Below are positions 1 through 8,253 of a DNA stretch of 35,667 nt, in pieces. This DNA is from Elusimicrobia bacterium GWB2_63_22 (lineage in GTDB: Bacteria > Elusimicrobiota > Elusimicrobia > Elusimicrobiales > UBA9959). Each line of letters starts with the position of its first letter. Position 1 is the first letter of the stretch. The stretch covers positions 121,227 to 156,893 of the forward strand of contig MGUA01000034.1 of NCBI GenBank assembly GCA_001799735.1, written 5' to 3'. The position numbers and the translations under genes are program-made. Below the pieces are notes generated by a model. It did no database searches, was not told where the DNA came from, and worked only from the letters and a program-made list of their open reading frames with translations.

Positions 1-1249
1 GCCGCCCGGCGTGGATGCCGATGCCGAAGTCCACCTTGAAAGGCACCTTGCCCGAGGCGTTGAACTCGGCCAGGGAGCGGCGCATGCCGGCGGCGGCGCG
101 CACCGCGTCGGCGGCGTAATCCGAGGAGCCCAGCATCGGCGTATAGATGGCCATCACCGCATCGCCCAGGAATTTATTTATGACGCCGTTATTGAGGCTT
201 ATCGACGTGGTTACGTAGCTGAAATAGGTGTTCAGGAAAGCTACCACTTCCGCCGCGTCCATTTTCTCGCTGAGCGGCGTGAAGTTGCGGATATCGCAGA
301 ACATCACCGCGGCCTCCATGGCCTCGCCGCCGAGGTTGACTTTCTTCTTGTGGATCAGCTCGCGGGCTATCTCTATCGACATATACTTGCCGAAGGTATC
401 CTGCAGTTCGTCGCGTTCCTTCAGGCCGTCGAGCATCTCGTTGAAGCCGGCTTTCAGCCGCGCGACCTCGTCGGAGAAATAAATGCGCGTCTTGCCGTAG
501 TCGCCCCCGGCCACGCGGCGCATCCGCCCTATCAGCCCGTTCAGCGGCCGCTGTATGCCGGAGAAAACCACCCAGAGCCCCAGCAGCAGGGTCACGGAGC
601 ACATCCACATCAGCGTTGTAAAAGGCCCGGACCAGGCCGTCACCGGCACGCCGGACCTCAGCGCGCCGGTGGCCAGCACGAAAGGCAGCAGGGCGCAGGA
701 AACCACGAGCAGGGCCACCTTCAGCGACAGCGGCAGCGAGAAGCCGGGGCGCAGGGAATAGATATCCTCCCCTTCGTAGAAGAGCTCCATGAGGTTGCCG
801 CTGCGGCCCCTCAGCCCGTCTATGATTACGGGCAGCACGGACAGCTGCACCAAAAGGGAAAGGAACAGCGCCGGCAGGATCCCGTCCCGGGTGGCGTCCC
901 GGAACAGCGCGTGCAGCAGAAGCGAAGGAAGCGCGGTAATCACCAGGAGCGCGGAAGCGTGGGCGTAGATGTTCTCGAAGCGCCGGCGGACCTTCGCCTT
1001 GAGCTCCGGGGAAGGGTTCATCTTGTAGAGGCGGGCCGGGCGGACCCAGATGTAGCCGAGCACTACCAGCGTAAGAAAACCAAAAGGGATGGAACTTTTA
1101 AATTTGCCCGCGGCCGAGTGCTCGAAGGCCGCCAGGTACATATAGGCGAAAGCCTCTCCCATTTTCCCCAGCCAGAACGGGATGAAGAGGAAGAACATAA
1201 GGCCCGACACCAGTTCTTTTCTTTTCTTTTCCAAATCCGTTTCAGACAT
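1..1249 (-). CDS. Membrane-bound class III adenylate cyclase with HAMP domain (3' end outside window)
   Basis: Makes cAMP from ATP at the inner face of the membrane, judged from its domains. The 416 residues visible contain several hydrophobic segments in the first 210 residues, a HAMP-like linker (GLIGRMRRVAGGDYGKTR) near 215-260, and the start of a class III cyclase domain. That domain shows the first metal-binding Asp in VMFCDIRNF, the second in FLGDAVMAIY preceded by the adenine-selecting Lys (NKFLGD), and ends at FGIGIHAG where the window stops. The ATG overlaps the stop of the upstream transporter gene by one base (TAATG), so the two are translationally coupled. The C-terminal part, including the remaining substrate-specificity residues, lies outside. 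ATP rather than GTP specificity is inferred from the single Lys seen. Confidence 0.88.
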   Translation of the reverse strand, partial: MSETDLEKKRKELVSGLMFFLFIPFWLGKMGEAFAYMYLAAFEHSAAGKFKSSIPFGFLTLVVLGYIWVRPARLYKMNPSPELKAKVRRRFENIYAHASALLVITALPSLLLHALFRDATRDGILPALFLSLLVQLSVLPVIIDGLRGRSGNLMELFYEGEDIYSLRPGFSLPLSLKVALLVVSCALLPFVLATGALRSGVPVTAWSGPFTTLMWMCSVTLLLGLWVVFSGIQRPLNGLIGRMRRVAGGDYGKTRIYFSDEVARLKAGFNEMLDGLKERDELQDTFGKYMSIEIARELIHKKKVNLGGEAMEAAVMFCDIRNFTPLSEKMDAAEVVAFLNTYFSYVTTSISLNNGVINKFLGDAVMAIYTPMLGSSDYAADAVRAAAGMRRSLAEFNASGKVPFKVDFGIGIHAGR

Positions 1250-2487
1250 TAGCTGCTCCTCAGGAAAACCCAGTATATTATGGCATTTAGGGCGGTCAGC
1301 GGAACCCCGATCCGGGCGAATTCCAGGAAAGTGATGGTCTCGCCGGCCTTCTTCTCGGCGGTCTGGATGATGATGACGTTGCTGGCCGCCCCGAGTATGA
1401 ACAGGTTGCCGGCGAAGGTGGAGGCGGCGGCCAAGGCCATCAGCGCCGGCGTGCCGGCCCCGGCGTGCTGCAGAACGGGCAGGTAGAGCGCCACCAGAGG
1501 CACGTTGGAGATAAGCTGGCTCATGATCACGCTGACAATCATCACCGGGCCGATCCCGGCGATATCGGCCCCGGAGCGCGCGATAAAACCCTGGAAGAAG
1601 CCGGTGTCCCAGACGGCGCGCATCAGCACGAACATCCCGGCGAAGAAAGCCAGCGTGCTCCAGTCCACTTTGCGCGCTATCTCGAAGCGCCTGCGGCTGA
1701 GCAGCAGCCCGGGCGCCGCGGCGGCCAGCGCTATCCAGGTGAGCCGGAAATCCAGGGCCGGGTTCACGGAGACCAGGAGCACCTTGGCCGCTATCATCAG
1801 GCCCAGCACTCCCGAGGTGACCTTGGCCAGCCGGGCCAGGTCTTTATCCTTAACAGGCTCCTGGGAATGCTTCAGCTCCACGGCCCGGAACTCTTCGCGG
1901 TAAAAATACCGCACCAGCAGGAAAACCGCGCCGAGGTTGAGCAGCGTCGGAACAGCCAGGTATTTAAGGAAAGTCAGGAAAGGCGCCGCTATGCCGCCCT
2001 TTACCGCCACCAGCAGGTTTTGAGGGTTGCCTATCGGGCTCATCACGCTGCCGACGGTAATAGAGAAAGCCAGCGCCAGCAGCAGCGCTTTCGGCGAGAT
2101 CTTGTGCTTGCGCGCCAGCAGCAGCGCCACCGGCGTGCCGATGATAGCCAGTGTGTCGTTCATCAGCAGGGCGGAGGCCAGGCCCATAAAGAACACCAGG
2201 ACGAGCAGCAGGCCTTCTTCGGTGCGGGCGCGTTTGAAGATCTCGAACTTGGCGTGGGCCAGCCAACCGCTGAGCTCCAGGGTCTGCCCGGCGGCGAACA
2301 TGCCGAACAGAAAAATCATGACGTCCCAGTCTATGGCCTCCAGGGCGGGCAGGGGCTTTATATCCCCCGACAGCAGCATGGCGGCGGCCCCGGCGCACAT
2401 CACCTGCCAGATCTCCAGCCGCACGCGCCCCACCTGCCTCACCGCGATCAGCAGGAAGACGAGGGCAAGGATTATTATCGGGAACAT
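1249..2487 (-). CDS. ArsB/NhaD-type ion transporter (IT superfamily permease)
   Basis: A 412-residue polytopic inner-membrane protein of the ion-transporter superfamily (ArsB, NhaD, CitM, SLC13-like). About ten to eleven hydrophobic segments are visible, with the two internally related half motifs typical of the fold: LLMNDTLAIIGTP in the first half with SVMSPIGNPQNL after it, and QLISNVPLVALYLPVL plus NLFILGAASNVI in the second. These re-entrant loop motifs bind substrate and ions in the superfamily. The substrate (arsenite, Na+/H+, or a dicarboxylate) cannot be told from sequence. Its start overlaps the stop of the nucleotidyltransferase gene by one base, and its stop overlaps the cyclase start, so it sits mid-operon. 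Confidence 0.85.
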   Translation of the reverse strand: MFPIIILALVFLLIAVRQVGRVRLEIWQVMCAGAAAMLLSGDIKPLPALEAIDWDVMIFLFGMFAAGQTLELSGWLAHAKFEIFKRARTEEGLLLVLVFFMGLASALLMNDTLAIIGTPVALLLARKHKISPKALLLALAFSITVGSVMSPIGNPQNLLVAVKGGIAAPFLTFLKYLAVPTLLNLGAVFLLVRYFYREEFRAVELKHSQEPVKDKDLARLAKVTSGVLGLMIAAKVLLVSVNPALDFRLTWIALAAAAPGLLLSRRRFEIARKVDWSTLAFFAGMFVLMRAVWDTGFFQGFIARSGADIAGIGPVMIVSVIMSQLISNVPLVALYLPVLQHAGAGTPALMALAAASTFAGNLFILGAASNVIIIQTAEKKAGETITFLEFARIGVPLTALNAIIYWVFLRSS

Positions 2488-3089
2488 CAGCCGGCCTTCA
2501 CCAGCGCCTCGTAGTCTTCGGGCGTGTCGAAGTCGCGGATGATCTCCGGGTCTTTCACTTCCAGGTCGGTTATTCTTACGGCAGGGTGGTGGGTCACCCA
2601 GTGCAGGCCCTTGTCCAGCGGCCCCTCGAAGCAGAGCGCCTTGTGCGCCGCGGGAATTATGATGGGATGGCCCCGCTTCAGACGGGAATCCGCGGCCCTG
2701 AAGGTACGCGGTATCACGATGGTCTCCTTGTTGGAGAGCCAGCAGTCGATGACTTTTTTATAGGTTTCGGCCGATATGGTGGGCTGGTCCGCGAGGCAGA
2801 CCAGGAAGCCTTCGGAGAAATCAGAGAGTTCGGCCAGGCCGGCCCTCAGCGACGAGAGTTGGCCGTGCTCGGGCTTAACGTTGACCGTCACTTTTTCCCC
2901 GGCGGGCGTCCAGGCCGCCAGTATCTCATGGGAAGCCCGGCCGAGAACCGCCACCCTGTCCTCCACGCCCGCCCGGCGCAGCGCGGCGCAGACATGTTCG
3001 ATGAAAGGCAGTCCCCGCCATTGCAGCAGGGCCTTGGCCCCCCCCATGCGGGAAGAGTCGCCGGCGGCCAGTATTATCGCTGAGAGCAT
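2487..3089 (-). CDS. MocA/MobA-like nucleotidyltransferase
   Basis: A 200-residue NTP-transferase of the MobA/MocA family (GT-A fold). The start shown gives the family N-terminus MLSAIILAAGDSSRMGGAKA, the nucleotide-binding loop LAAG.S.RMG.K. Later come CLADQP (metal-binding Asp) and RGHPIIIP, as in MocA, which cytidylates molybdopterin for xanthine-dehydrogenase-type enzymes. The reading frame stays open upstream into the phosphofructokinase gene, but that extension is antisense-like noise. The start lies 14 bases after the phosphofructokinase stop, with only a weak ribosome site. Neighbouring amidohydrolases fit a purine-catabolism setting, as E. coli mocA lies near ssnA. No molybdenum enzyme is seen, so a different cofactor or sugar nucleotide remains possible. 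Confidence 0.85.
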   Translation of the reverse strand: MLSAIILAAGDSSRMGGAKALLQWRGLPFIEHVCAALRRAGVEDRVAVLGRASHEILAAWTPAGEKVTVNVKPEHGQLSSLRAGLAELSDFSEGFLVCLADQPTISAETYKKVIDCWLSNKETIVIPRTFRAADSRLKRGHPIIIPAAHKALCFEGPLDKGLHWVTHHPAVRITDLEVKDPEIIRDFDTPEDYEALVKAG

Positions 3090-3103
3090 ACGCCGGGGAC
3101 CCG

Positions 3104-4210
3104 TCAGTCGCCGAAGCTGACGCCGAGGCTGCGCGCGGTAAGGACGGAGTCGCAATCCAGCGGCACCGTCTTGAGGCGCTTGGTGGCCTGGGCCAGCGGC
3201 ACATAGCGCACCTTGGGCGGGTCCAGCGCCACCATCACGCCGCTCTTGCCTTCCGCCAGCGCGCGCACGGCCGCCGAACCGAAGCGCAGGGAGAGCAGGC
3301 GGTCGAAAGTGGTGGGGCTGCCGCCGCGCAGCAAATGCCCCAGCACTACGGTGCGGCATTCGCGGCCTGTCAGCTCCTGCAGTTCCCTGGCTACCCGCTC
3401 GCCGCAGCCGCCCAGCTTTTCCTGGCGGCCCAGCTCCTTGCTGACCACGCAGACACTGCCGCCCTTGGGCCTGGCGCCTTCGGCGACTACGACTATGCCG
3501 AAGTATTTATTGCGCTCCTCGAGGGCTTTCATGGCCGCGGCCAGCTTGTTGATGTCGTAAGGGATCTCGGGGATCAGGATGGCATCGGCGGTGCCGGAGA
3601 TGCCGGTATTGAGCGCGATCCAGCCGGCGTAGCGGCCCATCACCTCTATCACCATGATCCGGCGGTGCGCCTCGGCGGTGGAATGCAGGCGGTCCAGGCA
3701 TTCGGTGGCGAAAGCCACCGCGGTGTCGAAACCGAAGGTGGCCACGGTGCCCTTCAGGTCGTTGTCTATGGTCTTCGGCACGCCGATCACGCGCAGGCCT
3801 TTCTCGGCCAGCATGTTGGCTATGCCCAGGGACCCGTCGCCGCCCAGGGCTACCAGCGCGTCTATCTTGTGCTTTTTGAACAGGGCCACCAGTTCCCCGG
3901 TGCGGTCCTTCTCGTACCAGCGGCCGTCCTTGCCCAGCGTCGGGTATTTGGCCGGGTTGCCTTTATTGGTGGTGCCGAGTATAGTGCCGCCGAGGTGCGT
4001 GATGCCGCGCACCCGGCTCCGGTCCAGCTTAACCAGGCCGCCGTCCGGGTAGTCCTGCGGCAGCAGCAGGCCGTTGTAGCCGTCGCGGATGCCTACCACC
4101 TCCCAGCCCATGTTCCAGGCCGAGATGACCACGGCCCGGATAACGGCGTTCAGGCCCGGCGCGTCCCCGCCGCCGGTGTTTATAGCTATCCGCTTTATTT
4201 TAGCAGCCAT
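3104..4210 (-). CDS. 6-phosphofructokinase (ATP or PPi dependent)
   Basis: Phosphorylates fructose 6-phosphate in glycolysis. The protein is 368 residues, slightly longer than the 320-residue bacterial ATP enzymes. Visible motifs are the N-terminal GGGDAPGLNAVIR loop, GGDGS at 123-127, the catalytic PKTIDND at 145-151, MGRYAGWIAL, and HLLRGGSPTTFDR. At the two phosphoryl-donor positions (E. coli 104 and 124) it has Gly126, usual for ATP enzymes, and Lys146, usual for PPi enzymes. This mixed pair also occurs in ATP-dependent trypanosome enzymes, so ATP use is more likely but not certain. A strong G-rich ribosome site precedes the ATG, 11 bases after the deaminase stop. Its place between purine-type genes is odd. 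Confidence 0.95.
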   Translation of the reverse strand: MAAKIKRIAINTGGGDAPGLNAVIRAVVISAWNMGWEVVGIRDGYNGLLLPQDYPDGGLVKLDRSRVRGITHLGGTILGTTNKGNPAKYPTLGKDGRWYEKDRTGELVALFKKHKIDALVALGGDGSLGIANMLAEKGLRVIGVPKTIDNDLKGTVATFGFDTAVAFATECLDRLHSTAEAHRRIMVIEVMGRYAGWIALNTGISGTADAILIPEIPYDINKLAAAMKALEERNKYFGIVVVAEGARPKGGSVCVVSKELGRQEKLGGCGERVARELQELTGRECRTVVLGHLLRGGSPTTFDRLLSLRFGSAAVRALAEGKSGVMVALDPPKVRYVPLAQATKRLKTVPLDCDSVLTARSLGVSFGD

Positions 4211-4221
4211 TGTTCCCCCCG

Positions 4222-5592
4222 TCAGACTCCGGCTTTCCGGTACAGCGCGGCGGCGGCCTTATTGGCGCGCTCCGCGAGCTTAAATTCGTCCACCTGCGTC
4301 AGGCGGCCGTTCTTAACGACTACTTTGCCGTTGACCACGGTATACTTGGTGCGGTGCGAGGCGCCGCAGAACAAGAGCGAGGCCAGCGGGTCCGACTTGG
4401 ACCCCGCGAAATCCAGGCCGCTCACATCGAAGATGGCGAGGTCCGCGGCCTTGCCCGGCGCTATGCAGCCGATATCGGAGCGGCCCAGCACGGCGGCGCC
4501 GCCGCGCGTGGCGATACGGAAAGCCTCGCGCGCCGGCATGGCTTTTACGCCGGTGCCTACGCGGTGCACCAGCATGCACTGGCGCACTTCGCCCAGCATA
4601 TCGCAGGAATCGTTGGAAGCGGAGCCGTCCACGCCCAGGCCCACCGGCACCTTGTGCTTAAGGAACATCGGCACCGGGGCTATGCCCGAGCCCAGCCGCA
4701 GGTTGGAGCAGGGGCAATGCGCCACGCCGGTATGGGTTTTCCCCATACGCTTCGCCTCGGCCTCGTTGATATACACGCAGTGGGCGAACCAGGCGTTGCC
4801 CTGGTCCACCCAGCCGACGGATTCCATGTATTCCAGCGGGCGCATCTTGAAGAGCTTTTTGCAGAAGGCTTCCTCGTCCTTGGTCTCGGCGAGGTGGGTA
4901 TGCATGCGTACGTCCCACTTTTTGGCCATCTCCGCGGTGAGCTTAAGCAGTTCCGTGGTGACGGAGAAAGGCGAGCAGGGCGCCATGGCCACGTTGGTCA
5001 TGGCGAACTTCTCGCGGCCGTGGAACTTGTTGATCAGGCGCTCGCAGTCCTTAAGGATGAAATCCTCGCTCTGCACCACGCTGTCCGGCGGCAGGCCGCC
5101 TTTGGAGCGCCCGCGCGACATGGAGCCGCGCGTGGCGGTAAAGCGCATGCCGACGGCGCGCGCCGCCTCTATCTGCGTATCTATAAAGAAGCCGCTGTCC
5201 TTTTTGGGGAACAGGTAAAGGTGGTCGGAGCTGGTGGTGCAGCCGGTCAGCAGCAGCTCGCCCAGGCCCGCCTGCGTGCTGGCGTAGATAGCTTCAGGGT
5301 TCACGTGCTTCCAGATGTCGTAGAGATAGACCAGCCAGTCGAAAAGTTCGGCGTCCTGCACCTTGGGCAGGTTGCGCGTCAGCGTCTGGTAAAGATGGTG
5401 ATGGGTATTCACGAAGCCGGGCAGCACCACGCAGCCCTTGGCGTCTATGACGGTATCGGCCTTAACTTTGAGGCCTTTGCCAACCTTCTTGATCTCCGGG
5501 CCTTCTATATATACGTCGCCGCCGCTGATCTCGCGGCCGTTGTCATCCATGGTCGCCAGCACCAGTGCGTTCTTTATTAGGAGTGTTTTCAT
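4222..5592 (-). CDS. Amidohydrolase, probable 8-oxoguanine deaminase
   Basis: A 456-residue metal-dependent deaminase of the TrzN/AtzB/SsnA branch of the amidohydrolase superfamily, acting on an amino-substituted heterocycle. The metal ligands are visible: NTHHHLYQT near 60-70, MHTHLAET, WFAHCVY, and the Asp in GLGVDGSASNDS. The stretch CPCSNLRLGSGIAPV followed by VGLGVDGSASND matches my recollection of the 8-oxoguanine deaminase group (Pseudomonas PA0142 type). Deamination of 8-oxoguanine gives urate. I chose ATG at 5592 because GAGG lies six bases upstream; a TTG four codons earlier has no such site. It heads the leftward operon and diverges from the kinase gene at 5641. A hydroxydechloroatrazine-type substrate is the alternative. 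Confidence 0.88.
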   Translation of the reverse strand: MKTLLIKNALVLATMDDNGREISGGDVYIEGPEIKKVGKGLKVKADTVIDAKGCVVLPGFVNTHHHLYQTLTRNLPKVQDAELFDWLVYLYDIWKHVNPEAIYASTQAGLGELLLTGCTTSSDHLYLFPKKDSGFFIDTQIEAARAVGMRFTATRGSMSRGRSKGGLPPDSVVQSEDFILKDCERLINKFHGREKFAMTNVAMAPCSPFSVTTELLKLTAEMAKKWDVRMHTHLAETKDEEAFCKKLFKMRPLEYMESVGWVDQGNAWFAHCVYINEAEAKRMGKTHTGVAHCPCSNLRLGSGIAPVPMFLKHKVPVGLGVDGSASNDSCDMLGEVRQCMLVHRVGTGVKAMPAREAFRIATRGGAAVLGRSDIGCIAPGKAADLAIFDVSGLDFAGSKSDPLASLLFCGASHRTKYTVVNGKVVVKNGRLTQVDEFKLAERANKAAAALYRKAGV

Positions 5593-5620
5593 GGTAGTCC
5601 TCAAATTTTATGACTCCGAA

Positions 5621-5629
5621 TATTATAGT
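5621..5629 (+). promoter_or_regulatory. -10-like element of the Ser/Thr kinase gene, near-leaderless transcript
   Basis: TATTAT or TATAGT on the plus strand lies 12-15 bases before the kinase ATG at 5641. A start site 7 bases downstream would leave a leader of only about 5 bases, and no Shine-Dalgarno sequence is present, so translation is probably leaderless. Confidence 0.4.
5622..5627 (-). promoter_or_regulatory. -10 element (TATAAT) of the leftward deaminase-cyclase operon
   Basis: The minus strand reads TATAAT here, about 30 bases before the deaminase ATG. No good -35 hexamer is visible at 16-18 bases spacing. It overlaps the probable -10 of the divergent kinase gene, so the two promoters may exclude each other. 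Confidence 0.5.
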
Positions 5630-5640
5630 AAAATCAATTA

Positions 5641-8214
5641 ATGGGGATGCTCAAGAACGGCGAAGAAATAGGGAGCTATAAAATAACCGGCGAGCTGGGC
5701 CGCGGCGGCATGGGCGTGGTATACCGGGCGCACGACAAGGTGCTGCAGCGCGACGCCGCCCTGAAGATGGTGCTGCCCGAGGCGGTCACGCCCAACAGCA
5801 AGCGCCGCTTCCTGCGCGAGGCCGCGGCCATCGCCCGCTGCGACCATCCCGGCATCATCAAGGTCTATTCGTTCGGCGAGCACGAGGGTTTGCCCTACAT
5901 GGCGATGGAGTTCGTGGACGGCAAGACGCTATTATCCTATCTGGAGCTGGCCCGCGCGGTGCACAACGCCGGGGACATGGAGGAGCTCAGGCGCTACGGC
6001 TACATCCAGGAGCCCTCCCCGGAAGACGAGGACCTGCCGTACTTCCTGCGGCCGCTGACCGGCCCCCCGCTGCCCGACCCGGATTACGAGAACCGCGCCG
6101 CCTACCTGCTGGCCGGCGTGGCCGACGCGCTCTACGAGGCGCATTCCCTGGGCATACTGCACCGCGACATCAAGCCCTCCAATATCCTGATAGGCCGCAA
6201 AGGCCCGCCCAAGCTGGCGGATTTCGGCCTGGCAAAATTTTCGGATTCTTCGGACATCACCACCGGCCAACCGATGATGGGCACGCTCCGTTACATGGCG
6301 CCGGAAAACTTTTCCGGCGGAGAGGCTTCGGCCGCCTCCGACATCTACAGCCTCGGCACCGTGCTCTACGAGTTGATGACCCTGGAACACCCCTTCAAAG
6401 CAGACAATACCGCCGCTTTCATAAAAGCCGTTACGCAGGACAAGTGCGTTCCTCCTTCCAAGGTCAACCCCTCGATCTCCCCCGCGCTGGGGCTGGTGAT
6501 AATGAAATGCCTGGAGAAGGCCCCGGCCCGCCGTTTCAAGGACGCGCGGGAACTGGCCGACGCCATCCGCCTGGCCGCGCGCCCCAAAGGGATAAAGACG
6601 CAGATCGTGGACGGCATCCGCGGCATGCTGAAATCCTCCCCCGAAGAGGAGAAGAAGGCGCAGGCCGCGGCGCCTGTCTCCGAGGCTAACCGCCGCGAGG
6701 CGCGACGGCTGGCCGGGGAGGCCGCGCTGGTCTACTTCGTGGATTTCTCCGTGAACGAGGCCGCCACCCTGGTCAACGACGCGGTCGGCCTGGACCCGCT
6801 CTCAGTGGACGCCAACGCCATGGTGGCCGTGCTGCGCCCCCACCTGGGCGAGGCCCCGATCGTGCGCAAGGCGGCCGCGCGCATGCGGCAGGCGGCAAAA
6901 ACAGGCAGGAGCCCGGAAGAGCGCCTCCACGCCGGGCTGCTGGCCGGCTTCTTCTTCGGCGAGAAGGACTGGCAGCGCAACATCGAGCATTACCTGAAGG
7001 GCGGCGAGGAGGACCCCGCGCTCCTATCCATCTGCGCACGGGCGCGCATGATGGCCGGGGACCACGAGCGGGCCAGGGATTACGCCGCGCGCATAGACGC
7101 CGCTATACCCGGCCCGTCGCTGTTCACCTGGTTCGTCGAGGCCTACCACAACTCCTGGATGGGGCGCTTCGATGAATGGCACCGGCTGACCGCGGAGGAG
7201 ATCCGCCACCACCCTGGCAACATCATGCTCCGCTTCGCCCTGACGGAGGGCTTGCTGCACGCCGGCAGGCTGGACGAGGCGGAAACCACGATAAACGAGG
7301 CAGCGGCGCTGGCGAAAGACCATGACTTCATACCGGTCATGCGCGCCGATCTCGCCGTACTGCGCGGGGATTACAAGCAGGCCTGCATAGAGATCCGCAA
7401 GACCATAGGCGGCAGGCAGGAAGAGGAGATCTCCGGGCTGTACTACCGGCTCAGCAAACTCTACTCGCTGCGCGGCGACAGGAAAGAGGCGCTGCGCCAC
7501 CTGGCCATCGCGCGCAACCTTGGCCCGGAATTCAACTACAAGACCACGGACGAACTGAAGGCCGTGGTGGAGGGCAACCTGGAATACAGGCCCGCATTCC
7601 CGGAACTGCCGGAACCCTGCCTGCAGTTGAACCACGAAAACGCGAAGCGGGCGGCGCTGGACAGCGCGCTCTCCTGCCGGCACGGAGTGGGACTCCCGCA
7701 CTCCACCGTTTACGTCTTCTCTCCGGACGCCGAGCCGGCCGCCGTGCGGGCCTGGCTGCCGTTCAACGAGAGCCATCTGGCCGCACAGGACAAGGCCAGG
7801 ATATTCCTGCCGGCCCTTCCCCTTTCCTCCTTTCTCGACGCGCGCGGCACACCGCTGAGGGCGGATTTCACCCGCGTACAGTCCGAGTACGGCAGGTACG
7901 GCGCCTCGGTGGTCTATTCCTCCCCGCTCAGGCAGCTCTCGCTGACGCAGCTGGAAACCAGGCTGAACCTGGAAGGGCTCTGGGCCCGGCGCCAGGGCGG
8001 CGTGATAGACCTGCGCCTGGATGAGGTAAACCACCGGCCCGGCTGGCGCGCACATATCCTGGCCCTGCCGCAGGATTCCGAAATTTCAGAACTTTCCGAC
8101 CGCGCCGACGAGGAAACAAAGAAGGAAGGCTGGCGCTTCCTGATCTTCCGCAGGTTCTTTTTCGACTGCGAACATTTCCGGCTTAAGGCCAGGATCCGTC
8201 ATAAACGGGTCTAA
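5641..8214 (+). CDS. Hanks-type Ser/Thr protein kinase with TPR-like repeats
   Basis: An 857-residue soluble signalling protein. Residues 10-315 form a eukaryotic-type kinase: glycine loop GELGRGGMGVVY at 17-28, ATP-binding Lys42 (AALKMV), catalytic HRDIKPSN with Asp176, DFG at 194-196, then GTLRYMAPE and SDIYSLGTVLYEL. All catalytic residues are present, so it should be active. An acidic, proline-rich insertion (about 107-150) splits the lobes. Residues 345-640 are helical and read like degenerate TPR repeats, followed by a roughly 200-residue tail I do not recognise. No membrane segment is found, unlike PknB-type receptors. It is divergent from the deaminase operon, and 39 bases separate it from the flavoprotein gene downstream. 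Targets are unknown. Confidence 0.93.
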   Translation: MGMLKNGEEIGSYKITGELGRGGMGVVYRAHDKVLQRDAALKMVLPEAVTPNSKRRFLREAAAIARCDHPGIIKVYSFGEHEGLPYMAMEFVDGKTLLSYLELARAVHNAGDMEELRRYGYIQEPSPEDEDLPYFLRPLTGPPLPDPDYENRAAYLLAGVADALYEAHSLGILHRDIKPSNILIGRKGPPKLADFGLAKFSDSSDITTGQPMMGTLRYMAPENFSGGEASAASDIYSLGTVLYELMTLEHPFKADNTAAFIKAVTQDKCVPPSKVNPSISPALGLVIMKCLEKAPARRFKDARELADAIRLAARPKGIKTQIVDGIRGMLKSSPEEEKKAQAAAPVSEANRREARRLAGEAALVYFVDFSVNEAATLVNDAVGLDPLSVDANAMVAVLRPHLGEAPIVRKAAARMRQAAKTGRSPEERLHAGLLAGFFFGEKDWQRNIEHYLKGGEEDPALLSICARARMMAGDHERARDYAARIDAAIPGPSLFTWFVEAYHNSWMGRFDEWHRLTAEEIRHHPGNIMLRFALTEGLLHAGRLDEAETTINEAAALAKDHDFIPVMRADLAVLRGDYKQACIEIRKTIGGRQEEEISGLYYRLSKLYSLRGDRKEALRHLAIARNLGPEFNYKTTDELKAVVEGNLEYRPAFPELPEPCLQLNHENAKRAALDSALSCRHGVGLPHSTVYVFSPDAEPAAVRAWLPFNESHLAAQDKARIFLPALPLSSFLDARGTPLRADFTRVQSEYGRYGASVVYSSPLRQLSLTQLETRLNLEGLWARRQGGVIDLRLDEVNHRPGWRAHILALPQDSEISELSDRADEETKKEGWRFLIFRRFFFDCEHFRLKARIRHKRV

Positions 8215-8253
8215 AAATAATAAAATCTATTATCATCGTTTGAAGAGGTGCCT

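Noticed and set aside
11-1252. Long plus-strand open frame of 413 codons over the cyclase gene
   Set aside because: It is antisense to a clear adenylate cyclase; its product is rich in His, Gly, Ala and Arg with no domain, as expected for a shadow frame in high-GC DNA.
3335-5218. Plus-strand open frame of 627 codons across phosphofructokinase and deaminase
   Set aside because: It spans two real genes on the other strand and has no family motifs; a GC-driven shadow.
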